Below are positions 1 to 8,500 of a stretch of DNA of 45,161 bases, one piece after another. The first letter of the stretch is position 1; each line of letters opens with the position of its first letter. The notes under the pieces were generated by a model. It saw only the letters and a list, made by a program, of their open reading frames with translations, searched no databases and was not told the origin of the DNA. The translations under genes and the position numbers were made by a program. Source of the DNA: an uncultured Anaeroplasma sp. (GTDB lineage Bacteria > Bacillota_I > Bacilli_A > Acholeplasmatales > Anaeroplasmataceae); assembly GCA_934216145.1 (NCBI GenBank), contig CAKQBG010000010.1, positions 1 through 45,161 on the forward strand, in the 5' to 3' direction.

Positions 1-35
1 AATTATATCACATATTTTCTAAAAAATCTCTATTT

Positions 36-59
36 TAGGTAAATAAAACCTACTTTTTT
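36..59 (+). terminator. Weak possible terminator at window start
   Basis: A 5-bp stem (TAGGT at 36-40, ACCTA at 48-52) with a 7-nt loop is followed by C and a run of six T. It could end a gene lying upstream of the window. The stem is short, so the call is weak. Confidence 0.35.
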
Positions 60-66
60 CTATACT

Positions 67-93
67 TTGATAAATTCCAATAATTTATACAAT
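67..93 (+). promoter_or_regulatory. Candidate promoter of the restriction-modification cassette
   Basis: TTGATA (67-72) and TACAAT (88-93) are separated by 15 nt, which is shorter than the ideal 17. A transcript starting near 100 would carry the ATG at 136 with its GGAGG site. It would exclude the TTG codon at 67, which falls inside the -35 box. Confidence 0.4.
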
Positions 94-124
94 TTGATAC
101 TTCAAGACCTCACTAATCAAAAAT

Positions 125-129
125 GGAGG
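125..129 (+). promoter_or_regulatory. Ribosome binding site deciding the XRE start
   Basis: GGAGG at 125-129 lies 6 nt before the ATG at 136. No comparable site precedes the in-frame TTG at 67, so 136 is taken as the start. Confidence 0.75.
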
Positions 130-135
130 TCTCAT

Positions 136-339
136 ATGATTGATTATCAAAAAGCAGTAAAAGACTTAAGAGATAAGTTAATTATGACCCAAGTAGAATT
201 TGCAAAAATGCTTGGCGTTTCTTTTACCTCAATCAATAGATGGGAAAACGGTCTTAATAGACCAACTACAATAGCTCGTAAGCAAATAGTAGAGCTATGT
301 AAAGAAAACAATATCGAATTGAAAGAGGTAAATGAATAA
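136..339 (+). CDS. Small XRE-type helix-turn-helix regulator
   Basis: This is a 67-residue DNA-binding protein made almost entirely of one XRE/Cro-C1 helix-turn-helix. Residues about 16-55 read as helix, turn and recognition helix (MTQVEFAKMLGVSFTSINRW), followed by the usual ENG-x-x-x-P end of the fold. An in-frame TTG at 67 would add 23 residues, but the GGAGG at 125-129 and the HTH boundary favour ATG 136. Its stop codon overlaps the methyltransferase start by one base (TAATG), so the two are translationally coupled. By position it is probably a control protein for the restriction-modification genes, comparable to C proteins of type II systems. That role is inferred, and no operator was identified. 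Confidence 0.8.
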   Translation: MIDYQKAVKDLRDKLIMTQVEFAKMLGVSFTSINRWENGLNRPTTIARKQIVELCKENNIELKEVNE

Positions 340-2060
340 TGAACGAATATAATATAGAACAACTCTTAAAAAAGATAAATGTATTAGAATCCGAGCTTAA
401 AGCCTCAAAAAAATATGGCTTGGTTTGGGATAAAGAAAATACAAAAGAAGCCGTTGTAATTAAATGTGAAAAAAATATTCCGATATTAGAACAAGATAAA
501 AGTAAAAAAATAATATGCGGCGAAGATAATAACATTCTTATTGAAGGGGATAATTATCATGCTTTAACATCTTTAAATTTTATAGTTAAAGAAAGCATAG
601 ACGTTATTTATATAGATCCACCATACAATACAGGACATGAGGATTTTAAATATAATGATAAGTTTGTTAATGACGATGACGGATTCAAACATTCAAAATG
701 GCTAAACATGTTGCAAAAAAGATTAATTCTGTCTAGAGAATTATTAAAACCGGATGGTGTTATATTTGTTTCTATTGATGACAATGAACAAGCAAATTTA
801 AAAATATTAATGGATTCAGTTTTTGGTGAGCGTAATTTTTTAGTAAACATGATTATTACTGCGGCACCTGCAGGAACACAAAGTTCTACTGACTTTGCAC
901 AACAGCATGCCTATTGTCTTACTTATAGGAAATCTGTTATGTTTAGCTCAAACTATATTAGTCTTAATGAAGATGAATTAAAAGAAAAGTATAGTTATGG
1001 TAAGGATAATGAAGGTGACTTTTATATAGAACGAATTTGGAAACGTGGAATTGGTGGAAGAATGGAAGATGTTCCTTCATTGCATTTTCCTGTTTATTAT
1101 AACGAAAAGACAAAAGATATATTAATTGATGATGAAATTCTTAACCATAATGAAGGTGATTATATAAAAATTATTCCCTATCAAACTAAAGGTGTATTAG
1201 GTAGATGGACATGGTCTAAAGAAAAAATGCGTTCAGAAAGAAATCATTTAATTGTTGTTAAAGTTGCTGGAGAATGGAAACTACATAAAAAAGTATATTC
1301 AAATCAAGATTCAGGTATGAAGCCTTATTCGATTGTTTCTTCCAAAATAGGTAGAACAGAATTAGGATCATTAGAATTAAAACAAATAATGAATGATAAA
1401 GTTTTTGATTATCCTAAATATTCAGGATTCATAAAATATCTAATAAATCTACATTCAAATAAAAATGCAATCATTTTGGATTTCTTCGCAGGCTCTGGTA
1501 CCACAGGACAAGCAGTACTTGAACTTAATAAAGAAGATGGTGGTCATGGTAAATTTATTTTATGCACTAATAATGAAAATAATATATGTACTGACGTTAC
1601 ATATCCTAGATTAAAGACTGTTATTACAGGTATTAGACCAGATGGCACTAAATATAGTGATGGACTTCCTGCTAATTTATATTATTTTAAAACTGATTTT
1701 ATTGAAGACCAAGCAAACACTGAACAAGCTAGATATAATCTAGTTGAAAAGGTGGATTCTTTATTATGCATCGCTGAAGATGTAATGGAAGAAGTTGAAA
1801 GAAATGATTATTCATCTCACTTTATAAATGGTGATAAGCATTTATTTATCTACAATGATTATTATAATGAAACAAAATTTGATGAGTTTAAACAAAGAGT
1901 TTTATCTGCAGAAGGACAAAAAATTGTCTATGTTTATGCAAGTGATAATAATATTGATGAAACTTTAATAGAAGGTAATGATATAGAATTGAAGCCTATC
2001 CCTTCTAAAATTTATGAAATATATAAAGAAATTGTTGAAGATATTAAGAGAGGTGAATAG
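339..2060 (+). CDS. mod: Type III restriction-modification system DNA methyltransferase (Mod)
   Basis: A 573-residue adenine-N6 DNA methyltransferase of the beta class. The catalytic motif IV, DPPYNTG, is at residues 93-99. The S-adenosylmethionine-binding motif I (DFFAGSGTTG) is at 381-390. The order IV before I is typical of the beta class and of Mod subunits, and the region between them should hold the target-recognition domain. The length is slightly below the usual 600-690 for Mod. The gene starts on the last base of the XRE stop codon, and the helicase subunit starts two bases after its end. Mod would modify one strand of an asymmetric site and give the Res complex its specificity. The target sequence cannot be read from the DNA. 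The gene looks intact. Confidence 0.92.
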   Translation: MNEYNIEQLLKKINVLESELKASKKYGLVWDKENTKEAVVIKCEKNIPILEQDKSKKIICGEDNNILIEGDNYHALTSLNFIVKESIDVIYIDPPYNTGHEDFKYNDKFVNDDDGFKHSKWLNMLQKRLILSRELLKPDGVIFVSIDDNEQANLKILMDSVFGERNFLVNMIITAAPAGTQSSTDFAQQHAYCLTYRKSVMFSSNYISLNEDELKEKYSYGKDNEGDFYIERIWKRGIGGRMEDVPSLHFPVYYNEKTKDILIDDEILNHNEGDYIKIIPYQTKGVLGRWTWSKEKMRSERNHLIVVKVAGEWKLHKKVYSNQDSGMKPYSIVSSKIGRTELGSLELKQIMNDKVFDYPKYSGFIKYLINLHSNKNAIILDFFAGSGTTGQAVLELNKEDGGHGKFILCTNNENNICTDVTYPRLKTVITGIRPDGTKYSDGLPANLYYFKTDFIEDQANTEQARYNLVEKVDSLLCIAEDVMEEVERNDYSSHFINGDKHLFIYNDYYNETKFDEFKQRVLSAEGQKIVYVYASDNNIDETLIEGNDIELKPIPSKIYEIYKEIVEDIKRGE

Positions 2061-2062
2061 GT

Positions 2063-4429
2063 ATGATTTATACACTTAAAAATTATCAAAGAGACGCAGT
2101 AAATGAATTAAAGCAATATATTTCTATTGGATTTAAATCTACATCAAGAAAAGAAGTTGTATTTAAAGCTCCTACTGGTTCTGGTAAGACTTTTATGGCA
2201 GCCTCATTATTTGAAGAACTTGCAGAAGAAAATCCCAGTGTTAATTTTTGTATATTATGGGCTTGCCCAGGCAAAGGCGAATTACATAAACAATCATTTG
2301 ACGCAGTTAAGACTTATTTAGGTGGTAATCCAGTATGTTCACTACTTGAAGATGATTTCTTTGGATCTAGAAAATATATAAAAGATAAAGAAATAGTATT
2401 TATTAATTGGGAAAAACTTATCCAAAAAGATAAAGAAACTGGTAAATGGGCTAATAACTTAATGAAAGATCAAGAAGGCATGAATTTCATTGATGTTATT
2501 GAAAAAACAAAACAAAACGGAACTAGAGTCATACTAGTAATAGATGAATCACATATTGGTGCTTCACAAAAAGCTAGAATACAAGAATTTATTAATACAA
2601 TTATCATTCCAAATATTGTGTTAGAAATGTCAGCAACACCTCTTAATAATCATATCGATGTTGAAATAGAAACACAAGAGGTTGTTGATGAAGGAATGAT
2701 TAAGGAAGATGTTATAGTAAATCAAGGAATCAATAAAGAAGATAAAACATTAGCTGAACAAGATTCTGAATTATTAGTCCTTCAAAAAGGTTATGATAAA
2801 AGACAAGAAATTGTTGAAGAATATAACAAATTAAATATTGCTGTTAATCCTCTTGTTTTGATTCAAATACCAAACGTCGATGAAGGTGAAGCTAAAAAAC
2901 TTGTAATTAAAGACTTCTTAAGAGAAAAAGGTATTACCGAAGATAATGGTAAATTAAAATTTTGGTGTGATGATAAAGGTAATTTTGATAAGAAAGCAAT
3001 TAAAAAGAATAATGACATTACTGAATATCTAGTATTTAAAACTGCAGTTGCGACAGGATGGGATTGTCCTCGTGCTCATATATTAATTAAATTTAGAGAT
3101 GGAAAGTCTGAAACATTTGAGACACAAACTATTGGTAGAATATTAAGAACTGCAGAAGCTAAGCCATATGATAATTATCTCTTAGATAATGCTTATATTT
3201 TTACTAATATATGGAGTTTTGAAACTAAACAAGATACATATAATCCTAATAGAATTAAGACTGAATGGTCTAAAATGAGAGATGGATATAATAAATTAAA
3301 TGTATGGAGCCAAACTCAATTAAGTTCTTTTTATCGTTCAAGACAAGGTGACTATAACTCAGCTGATTCAAGATATGGCGCATATTTCATAAAGTCATTT
3401 ATGAAATTCTTTGAATTAAAAGAAGAAGATAAATATGCTATGAGTGGGCAACTTAAAGATAGATTTGAACTAAAAGGAATGAATCTAGATATAAAAGTTG
3501 ATGATGTAGTCATGGAAGAAACAAATATAGGTGTAACTTCAGCTAATGAAGAAAGAAACATTTCTGGAGACCTAGCTAAAGTTACTATGGCAGAAAACGA
3601 TATACAAGCTCAATACAACGACTTAATTAGAAGTAATCTAAGTGGACTTGCATACGTGAGATCTAAATCACCTATTAATTCAGCAATAATGGATGCCTTT
3701 GGCATTTTTTACAATGTTTTTGGTAGAAAAGAAAAAGTCACATCTATAATGAAGATTGTTGTAAACAATAAGAATATATTTGCAGAAATACTTAGTGAAT
3801 CAACTCAAGAATTTAGAGAAATGATTTCAAAAGAAGCATATAAAAAAGGTGAACATTATGATTTTAAAATAGAAGAATCTCGACCATATTCTATTGAAAC
3901 ACATACAGAATTAGTGCCATCGATAAAATCCCTTTACAAACCACTATATGTTTTAAAAGATAATCAAGGCAATCCTGATAATCAACTTGAAAAGGATTTT
4001 TTAAATTACCTTGATTCACAAAACGTGGTTGAGTGGTACTGGGAAAATGGAACTGAACTTATGCGAGTTAATTTTGGTATTTCTTATAATAATGGCATGA
4101 ATACTTTTCAACCTGATTTTATTGTAAAATTTAAAAATGGCTCAGTTGGTATTTTTGATACAAAGCCAGTAGATCATCGTGTTGAAGACACAACAGTAAA
4201 GGCAAATGCATTATATGATTATTTAGTAAACATAAATACCAATAGAGGTTCAGCACCAAAAATCATAGGTGGAATAGTTGTTAAGGTTGGTACTCAATTC
4301 TATGTTTATCTAAACGGGAATTATCATGATTATAATGTAAGTCACGATGGTTGGGTAAACTTCAATGAAGTCTTACGAAAAATTGATGATGAAGCTAATA
4401 TTCAAAAATATTTAAATAATCTCAAATAA
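2063..4429 (+). CDS. res: Type III restriction enzyme Res subunit (SF2 helicase-nuclease)
   Basis: A 788-residue ATP-dependent restriction subunit. Superfamily 2 motifs are visible: Walker A APTGSGKT (36-43), DESH Walker B (161-164), SAT (190-192) and motif VI QTIGRILR (355-362). Near the C-terminus a PD-(D/E)xK endonuclease signature is present: PD at 684-685 and, 14 residues later, D-T-K at 699-701 (Asp in place of the more common Glu). With Mod it would form the Res-Mod complex that moves on DNA using ATP and cuts on meeting a second unmodified site. All motifs are present and no frame break is seen. It is followed at once by a hairpin terminator, so the cassette is a closed three-gene unit. 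Confidence 0.93.
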   Translation: MIYTLKNYQRDAVNELKQYISIGFKSTSRKEVVFKAPTGSGKTFMAASLFEELAEENPSVNFCILWACPGKGELHKQSFDAVKTYLGGNPVCSLLEDDFFGSRKYIKDKEIVFINWEKLIQKDKETGKWANNLMKDQEGMNFIDVIEKTKQNGTRVILVIDESHIGASQKARIQEFINTIIIPNIVLEMSATPLNNHIDVEIETQEVVDEGMIKEDVIVNQGINKEDKTLAEQDSELLVLQKGYDKRQEIVEEYNKLNIAVNPLVLIQIPNVDEGEAKKLVIKDFLREKGITEDNGKLKFWCDDKGNFDKKAIKKNNDITEYLVFKTAVATGWDCPRAHILIKFRDGKSETFETQTIGRILRTAEAKPYDNYLLDNAYIFTNIWSFETKQDTYNPNRIKTEWSKMRDGYNKLNVWSQTQLSSFYRSRQGDYNSADSRYGAYFIKSFMKFFELKEEDKYAMSGQLKDRFELKGMNLDIKVDDVVMEETNIGVTSANEERNISGDLAKVTMAENDIQAQYNDLIRSNLSGLAYVRSKSPINSAIMDAFGIFYNVFGRKEKVTSIMKIVVNNKNIFAEILSESTQEFREMISKEAYKKGEHYDFKIEESRPYSIETHTELVPSIKSLYKPLYVLKDNQGNPDNQLEKDFLNYLDSQNVVEWYWENGTELMRVNFGISYNNGMNTFQPDFIVKFKNGSVGIFDTKPVDHRVEDTTVKANALYDYLVNINTNRGSAPKIIGGIVVKVGTQFYVYLNGNYHDYNVSHDGWVNFNEVLRKIDDEANIQKYLNNLK

Positions 4430-4437
4430 CACTTATG

Positions 4438-4468
4438 GCACCTACGATAGCATCAAAGGTGCTTTTTT
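4438..4468 (+). terminator. Rho-independent terminator of the restriction-modification cassette
   Basis: The 6-bp stem GCACCT (4438-4443) / AGGTGC (4457-4462) encloses a 13-nt loop and is followed by six T, starting 8 nt after the res stop codon. Confidence 0.75.
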
Positions 4469-4496
4469 CATATCATCCTTATCTAGCCTTTTCATT

Positions 4497-4543
4497 TGAA
4501 ACCGCTTGAGCACAAAATGAAACTACCAATCAAAAAGTGAAAC
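4497..4543. repeat. Three TGAAAC direct repeats, possible IS21-type end remnant
   Basis: TGAAAC occurs at 4497-4502, 4518-4523 and 4538-4543, a spacing of 21 and 20 nt, within related flanks (aa-TGAAAC preceded by A-rich DNA). Multiple short subterminal repeats of about this spacing are known at ends of IS21-family elements (IstA binding). No istA or istB reading frame is present, so at most this is a relic. Confidence 0.4.
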
Positions 4544-5147
4544 CGTATTACCATACACTTGTCATTATACATATTGAAAGAACGATTTTGGTACAATACT
4601 ATCAAGGTCTTTTGGGGATTTGAACTACGTTAAAACAAGGTCTTTTATCTAGTTTGAATCCTTTTTTTGTCGTTTTAAAAGCTTGCATTAGTCTTATAGC
4701 TAGAAAATTAAAAAGATAAACCTATGTTTTAATGAATAAAGTTCAAATATATAATGTGAATGTATAATATGCTCACTTTACAATAATAAAATATTTTTAT
4801 ATAGTTAAAGTAAATAAAGTTAATGTGCTATTGAATGAAAAAGTTTATTTTAAAGATTTGAATATTTTAAAATGGTAAAAAGAAAAAGGAAAACATAGAT
4901 AATCGACATGAAACTTTTCTAGTTGATGAAATGCCAAATATTAAGACAATAAGGTATGAAAATAAATATACATATATATTTTAAAATAGCATCTACTGGA
5001 AATATATTTAAAAAAATGATATTTTACAATATAAAATAATTAATGAATCAACATATTTTATCAGCAAAAAAATTTTAATAAAATATAAAGCAAAATCTTT
5101 TAGTTATTTACTTATTTATAAAATTTTATATTTTTGAAGCTAGATAG

Positions 5148-5288
5148 ATGAGAAGATTATTCAAATTGCTTACCTTATTTATTAATATACTTCTTATAAT
5201 ATTTTTATCATCGTGTATAAAATTTACAAATACTAATTTGTTAAGGTATTTTTTAGCTTCTAAAACACGATTTCTATTTATCTTCTAA
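5148..5288 (+). pseudogene. Lipoprotein signal-peptide stub (46 codons)
   Basis: A short open frame starts MRRLFKLLTLF, has a hydrophobic core and reaches a lipobox-like LSSC at residues 20-23, then ends after 23 more residues. This is what the first part of a lipoprotein gene looks like once the rest has been lost. No good ribosome binding site precedes it and the codons are as AT-rich as the surrounding spacer. It could equally be chance, given the composition. It is listed because true lipoproteins are numerous downstream. Confidence 0.25.
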
Positions 5289-5386
5289 AGAATCTAATTT
5301 TGTATTAGGGAAATATCATTTTTAATTTGAAATTTTTACTGAACGCTTTTAAATATAAATTTCGAACAATATTTATAAAAAATTAG

Positions 5387-5415
5387 TTGAAAATGTTAGA
5401 AAAAGAGTATATAAT
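5387..5415 (+). promoter_or_regulatory. Consensus housekeeping promoter for the giant lipoprotein
   Basis: TTGAAA (5387-5392) and a perfect TATAAT (5410-5415) are separated by exactly 17 nt. Transcription should begin near 5422, giving an untranslated leader of about 85 nt before the ATG at 5508. Confidence 0.8.
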
Positions 5416-5455
5416 GAATTTAATTCAAAAATGTTGATTTTTGATAAATAAAATT

Positions 5456-5485
5456 CTAATATCATGCTTTATAATCTGATATTAG
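5456..5485 (+). promoter_or_regulatory. Leader hairpin upstream of the giant lipoprotein
   Basis: A perfect 9-bp stem, CTAATATCA (5456-5464) and TGATATTAG (5477-5485), has a 12-nt loop and is followed by TTTTA and then the ribosome binding site. It lies wholly within the predicted leader. It could stabilise the transcript or act as a weak attenuator; the stem is AT-rich and no known riboswitch is recognised. Confidence 0.45.
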
Positions 5486-5492
5486 TTTTAAC

Positions 5493-5499
5493 GGGGTGG
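5493..5499 (+). promoter_or_regulatory. Ribosome binding site deciding the start at 5508
   Basis: GGGGTGG at 5493-5499 is 8 nt before ATG 5508, whose product begins with a textbook lipoprotein signal (MKKRF...). The in-frame GTG at 5496 lies inside this site and is rejected as a start. Confidence 0.75.
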
Positions 5500-5507
5500 T
5501 TTTAATT

Positions 5508-8500
5508 ATGAAAAAAAGATTTATTTTTGCTAGTATCCTAGCAGCAACAACAGCTATAAGCTTAGCGTCTTGTAATCAACAAGGAAGTACACCAACAAGT
5601 ACACCATCAGATACAGCTACAAGCGCACCTACAAGCACATCAACAAGTAAGCCTACAAGTGCACCAACAAGTACATCAACAAGTAAGCCTACAAGTGCAC
5701 CAACAAGTACACCAACAAGTAAGCCTACAAGCACACCAACAAGCACACCAACAAGTACTCCTTCAACAGAGACTGTAAGTGCTCTTTCCTTAGAGTTATC
5801 AGGCTATAAAACTAATTTTAAAATCGGTGATGATTTTGCAGCAGGCGATTTAAAATGTATTGCTACAATGTCAGATAATACTGAAAAAGAAGTATCTTTA
5901 AATGATTTAACTATTGATTCTTCAAATGTTAATATGGATAAGGCTGGAACTTACGATGTTAAGGTTACTTATAAAGGTGCAAATTCTACATATTCTGTTT
6001 ATGTAAATTATGAAACAATAGATGATGCAATTTTAAATTCTGTAGATGAAATGAATAGTGTATCTAATGGTACATTAGTTTATAAGAATGAATTAGTAAA
6101 TTCAACATCTGGTTTTGATTTAATTAAAACACAGGACTATACTTATGGTAAGAGCTTTGTTAAAATTAATTTTGTAGAAAATGGAATAACTCATTATTAT
6201 TCAACTTATAATGGAAATGTATTAGGAGTTGAAGTAAATGGTGATACAAAAACAAAAATAACAAGTAGAGAAGATGGTGGCCAAATTTTTGAAGAGGAAA
6301 CTCAATATATTGGTACGGATTTTTTCTCTAATGGTTATATGACTGCCTTTGGTGCTGAAGGCTTAGTGGAATATATATATGATTATATGACTTCTGATGT
6401 ATATGGACAAGTTTCTCAAAAAATTGAAAATGGAGTATATTCTTTTGGATTTAATCTAATTCAAAAAATTTCTGGAAAAATATTCTTTAAGAGAGTTGAG
6501 GTTGAATTCACATTAAATGAATTTGGAAATATTGCTACAGCAGATTGTAAATTAATTTCTTATAATGATAACATTATTGAATCATTAGATGATGAAGCAG
6601 TTAAATCTTTACCACTTACTTTATCAAAAGCACAAGATGCAGATGGTAAGGAAAAAAATATTTTCATTTTAAATGAGGATGCAAAAATATGCTCAATTAC
6701 ATCTTATAAATTTAGTCAAACTCATGGTGAAAGACATAATGATAATGAAAATCCATATACAATTGATAAGGTTCAAATTTCTTCATTTAAAGTATATGAT
6801 ATGGATAATAATGAAGTTGAGGATAATAAACAATATGTTTTAGACCTAGATAATGGTAATGTTGTTGGAGATGCAGATGTCAATTATAAGCATAAATATT
6901 TATTTGAATATGACATTAAAGAAATATTACCTGAAACAGCAATTTCAACAATTGATAAAATAAATGTTAGTATTGTTGGTACATATAAAAATGGAAATCC
7001 AATAAATAGTGATGATTATTTAATATATGCAAGCTTAACTGACAATCATTTAACATTAAGAATAAATACTCCATGTGATTTTGATTTGGTTTTATCATCT
7101 GATCATTATACAAGAACTATTAAATATAGTGTTGATTATGAAAGTCCATATAAAATTGGAACTAAGGTATGTGAGGATGGAGAAAATACTGAATTTGTTA
7201 ATGCATCTGAATATACAATGTATCAATCAAATGAACTATACTTAATTGCTGATATTCCTGCAAATTATGATCCTAATTATACATTAGAATTACCTGAAGG
7301 AGTAAGTGCTTCTTTAGTTAAGACAACTTTAAATGGTGTTGAATGTTATAAGTTTGTAGCTAGTGAAAAGGGTAAATATACAATAACTATTAAATCAGCT
7401 GCAAAGGCTGATGGTACAGCTGGTGTTACCTCAACAATAACTGTTGAAGTAATGGAAAATCCAAATGTAAGTGAAATCTTATCAGGTAATTATGAAGTTG
7501 TAATTGCCAATACAAAATATTCTATTAGCTTAACACCAAGTGCTGAGAATTCATTAGAGGGTACTGCAGTAATCACTGATACTACTACAAATTTAACAGA
7601 GACAGTTAAATATAATTATTCAACTGAATCATTTGTTACAAACCATGTAAGTGGAGAATCATTTGGCTTTGAATTTGATTTATCTACTAAATATATATTA
7701 AACTTAGCGAGTGGAAAGAATAAATATGCACTTGCAAGACCTGGTCAATCTGAAGAAGACTTAAAAAAGGCACTAGCATTATTAAATGGTACATATACAG
7801 GAACATTTGCAGCTGTAGGTATGTCTTATGATTATAAATTCACTCCTGATGGTGATGGTTTAGCAACTGGTAAGCTAGAAGTATCAAATGGCTCACAAAG
7901 TGGTATTTATACTTATACATTTGATATTACAACAAGAAAGATAAATACTGTATATCTAAGCGGAAAGAAGCTTTTAGGTAGTCAAGAATTAACTATTACT
8001 ACAGATTTAAAGATTCATACTTCATTCTTTGGCGGAGTTGATTTAGAAAAGAAGAAATATGATGTTAATGCAATTCTATCTGGTAAATATACTCTTACAG
8101 ATTCAACACAAACATATAATATTGAATTTAAGGATAATAAGCTATACGTTAAGAGAATTTCTAAAAGTAAAACAAAAGAAGCAACATACACATATGAATA
8201 TAATGAATCTACCGGATTAGTTAAGGTTACTAAAATTGAAGGCGTGAAAACTTACATTGAAGATAATTTATATATCGTTGACGGCATACTATGCTTACAA
8301 GGATTTGTATGGGTTGATGGAAAACAAACACCTGGTTATACTCCATTTGTAAAGGAAAAGATTAAAATCTCTGAAGCATTTATTGGAGAATGGGTTTCTA
8401 ATGATAGCGAAGAAATTATTGTTATTAAAGAAGAGACTGTAACAATTAGTGGTAATGAAGCTACTATTAAAACATTTGATGGTACTACTTTAGTAGTTAA

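Larger units (their letters stand above)
4469..5386. other. Gene-poor decayed intergenic region
   Basis: About 0.9 kb without a credible full-length gene. It holds periodic TGAAAC repeats (4497-4543), an 11-bp direct repeat CAAGGTCTTTT at 4603-4613 and 4636-4646, and from about 4680 on very AT-rich DNA with stops in all frames apart from a 46-codon lipoprotein-like stub at 5148-5288. It looks like the scar of lost genes or mobile elements between the restriction cassette and the surface-protein region. Confidence 0.6.

Noticed and set aside
67..135. N-terminal extension of the XRE protein from a TTG start
   Set aside because: No ribosome binding site precedes it, the codon lies in a likely -35 box, and GGAGG six bases before ATG 136 marks a better start.
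147..850. Several - strand reading frames of 70-90 codons across the XRE and mod genes
   Set aside because: They are shadows of strongly supported + strand genes, overlap one another, and encode sequences without recognisable domains.
4559..4597. Promoter TTGTCA ... TACAAT in the decayed spacer
   Set aside because: The boxes are 27 nt apart, far outside the working range, and no gene follows.
4469..5386. tRNA or other structured RNA gene in the 1-kb spacer
   Set aside because: No cloverleaf, GG-TTCGA-type T loop or GC-rich stem was found; the DNA is almost uniformly AT-rich.
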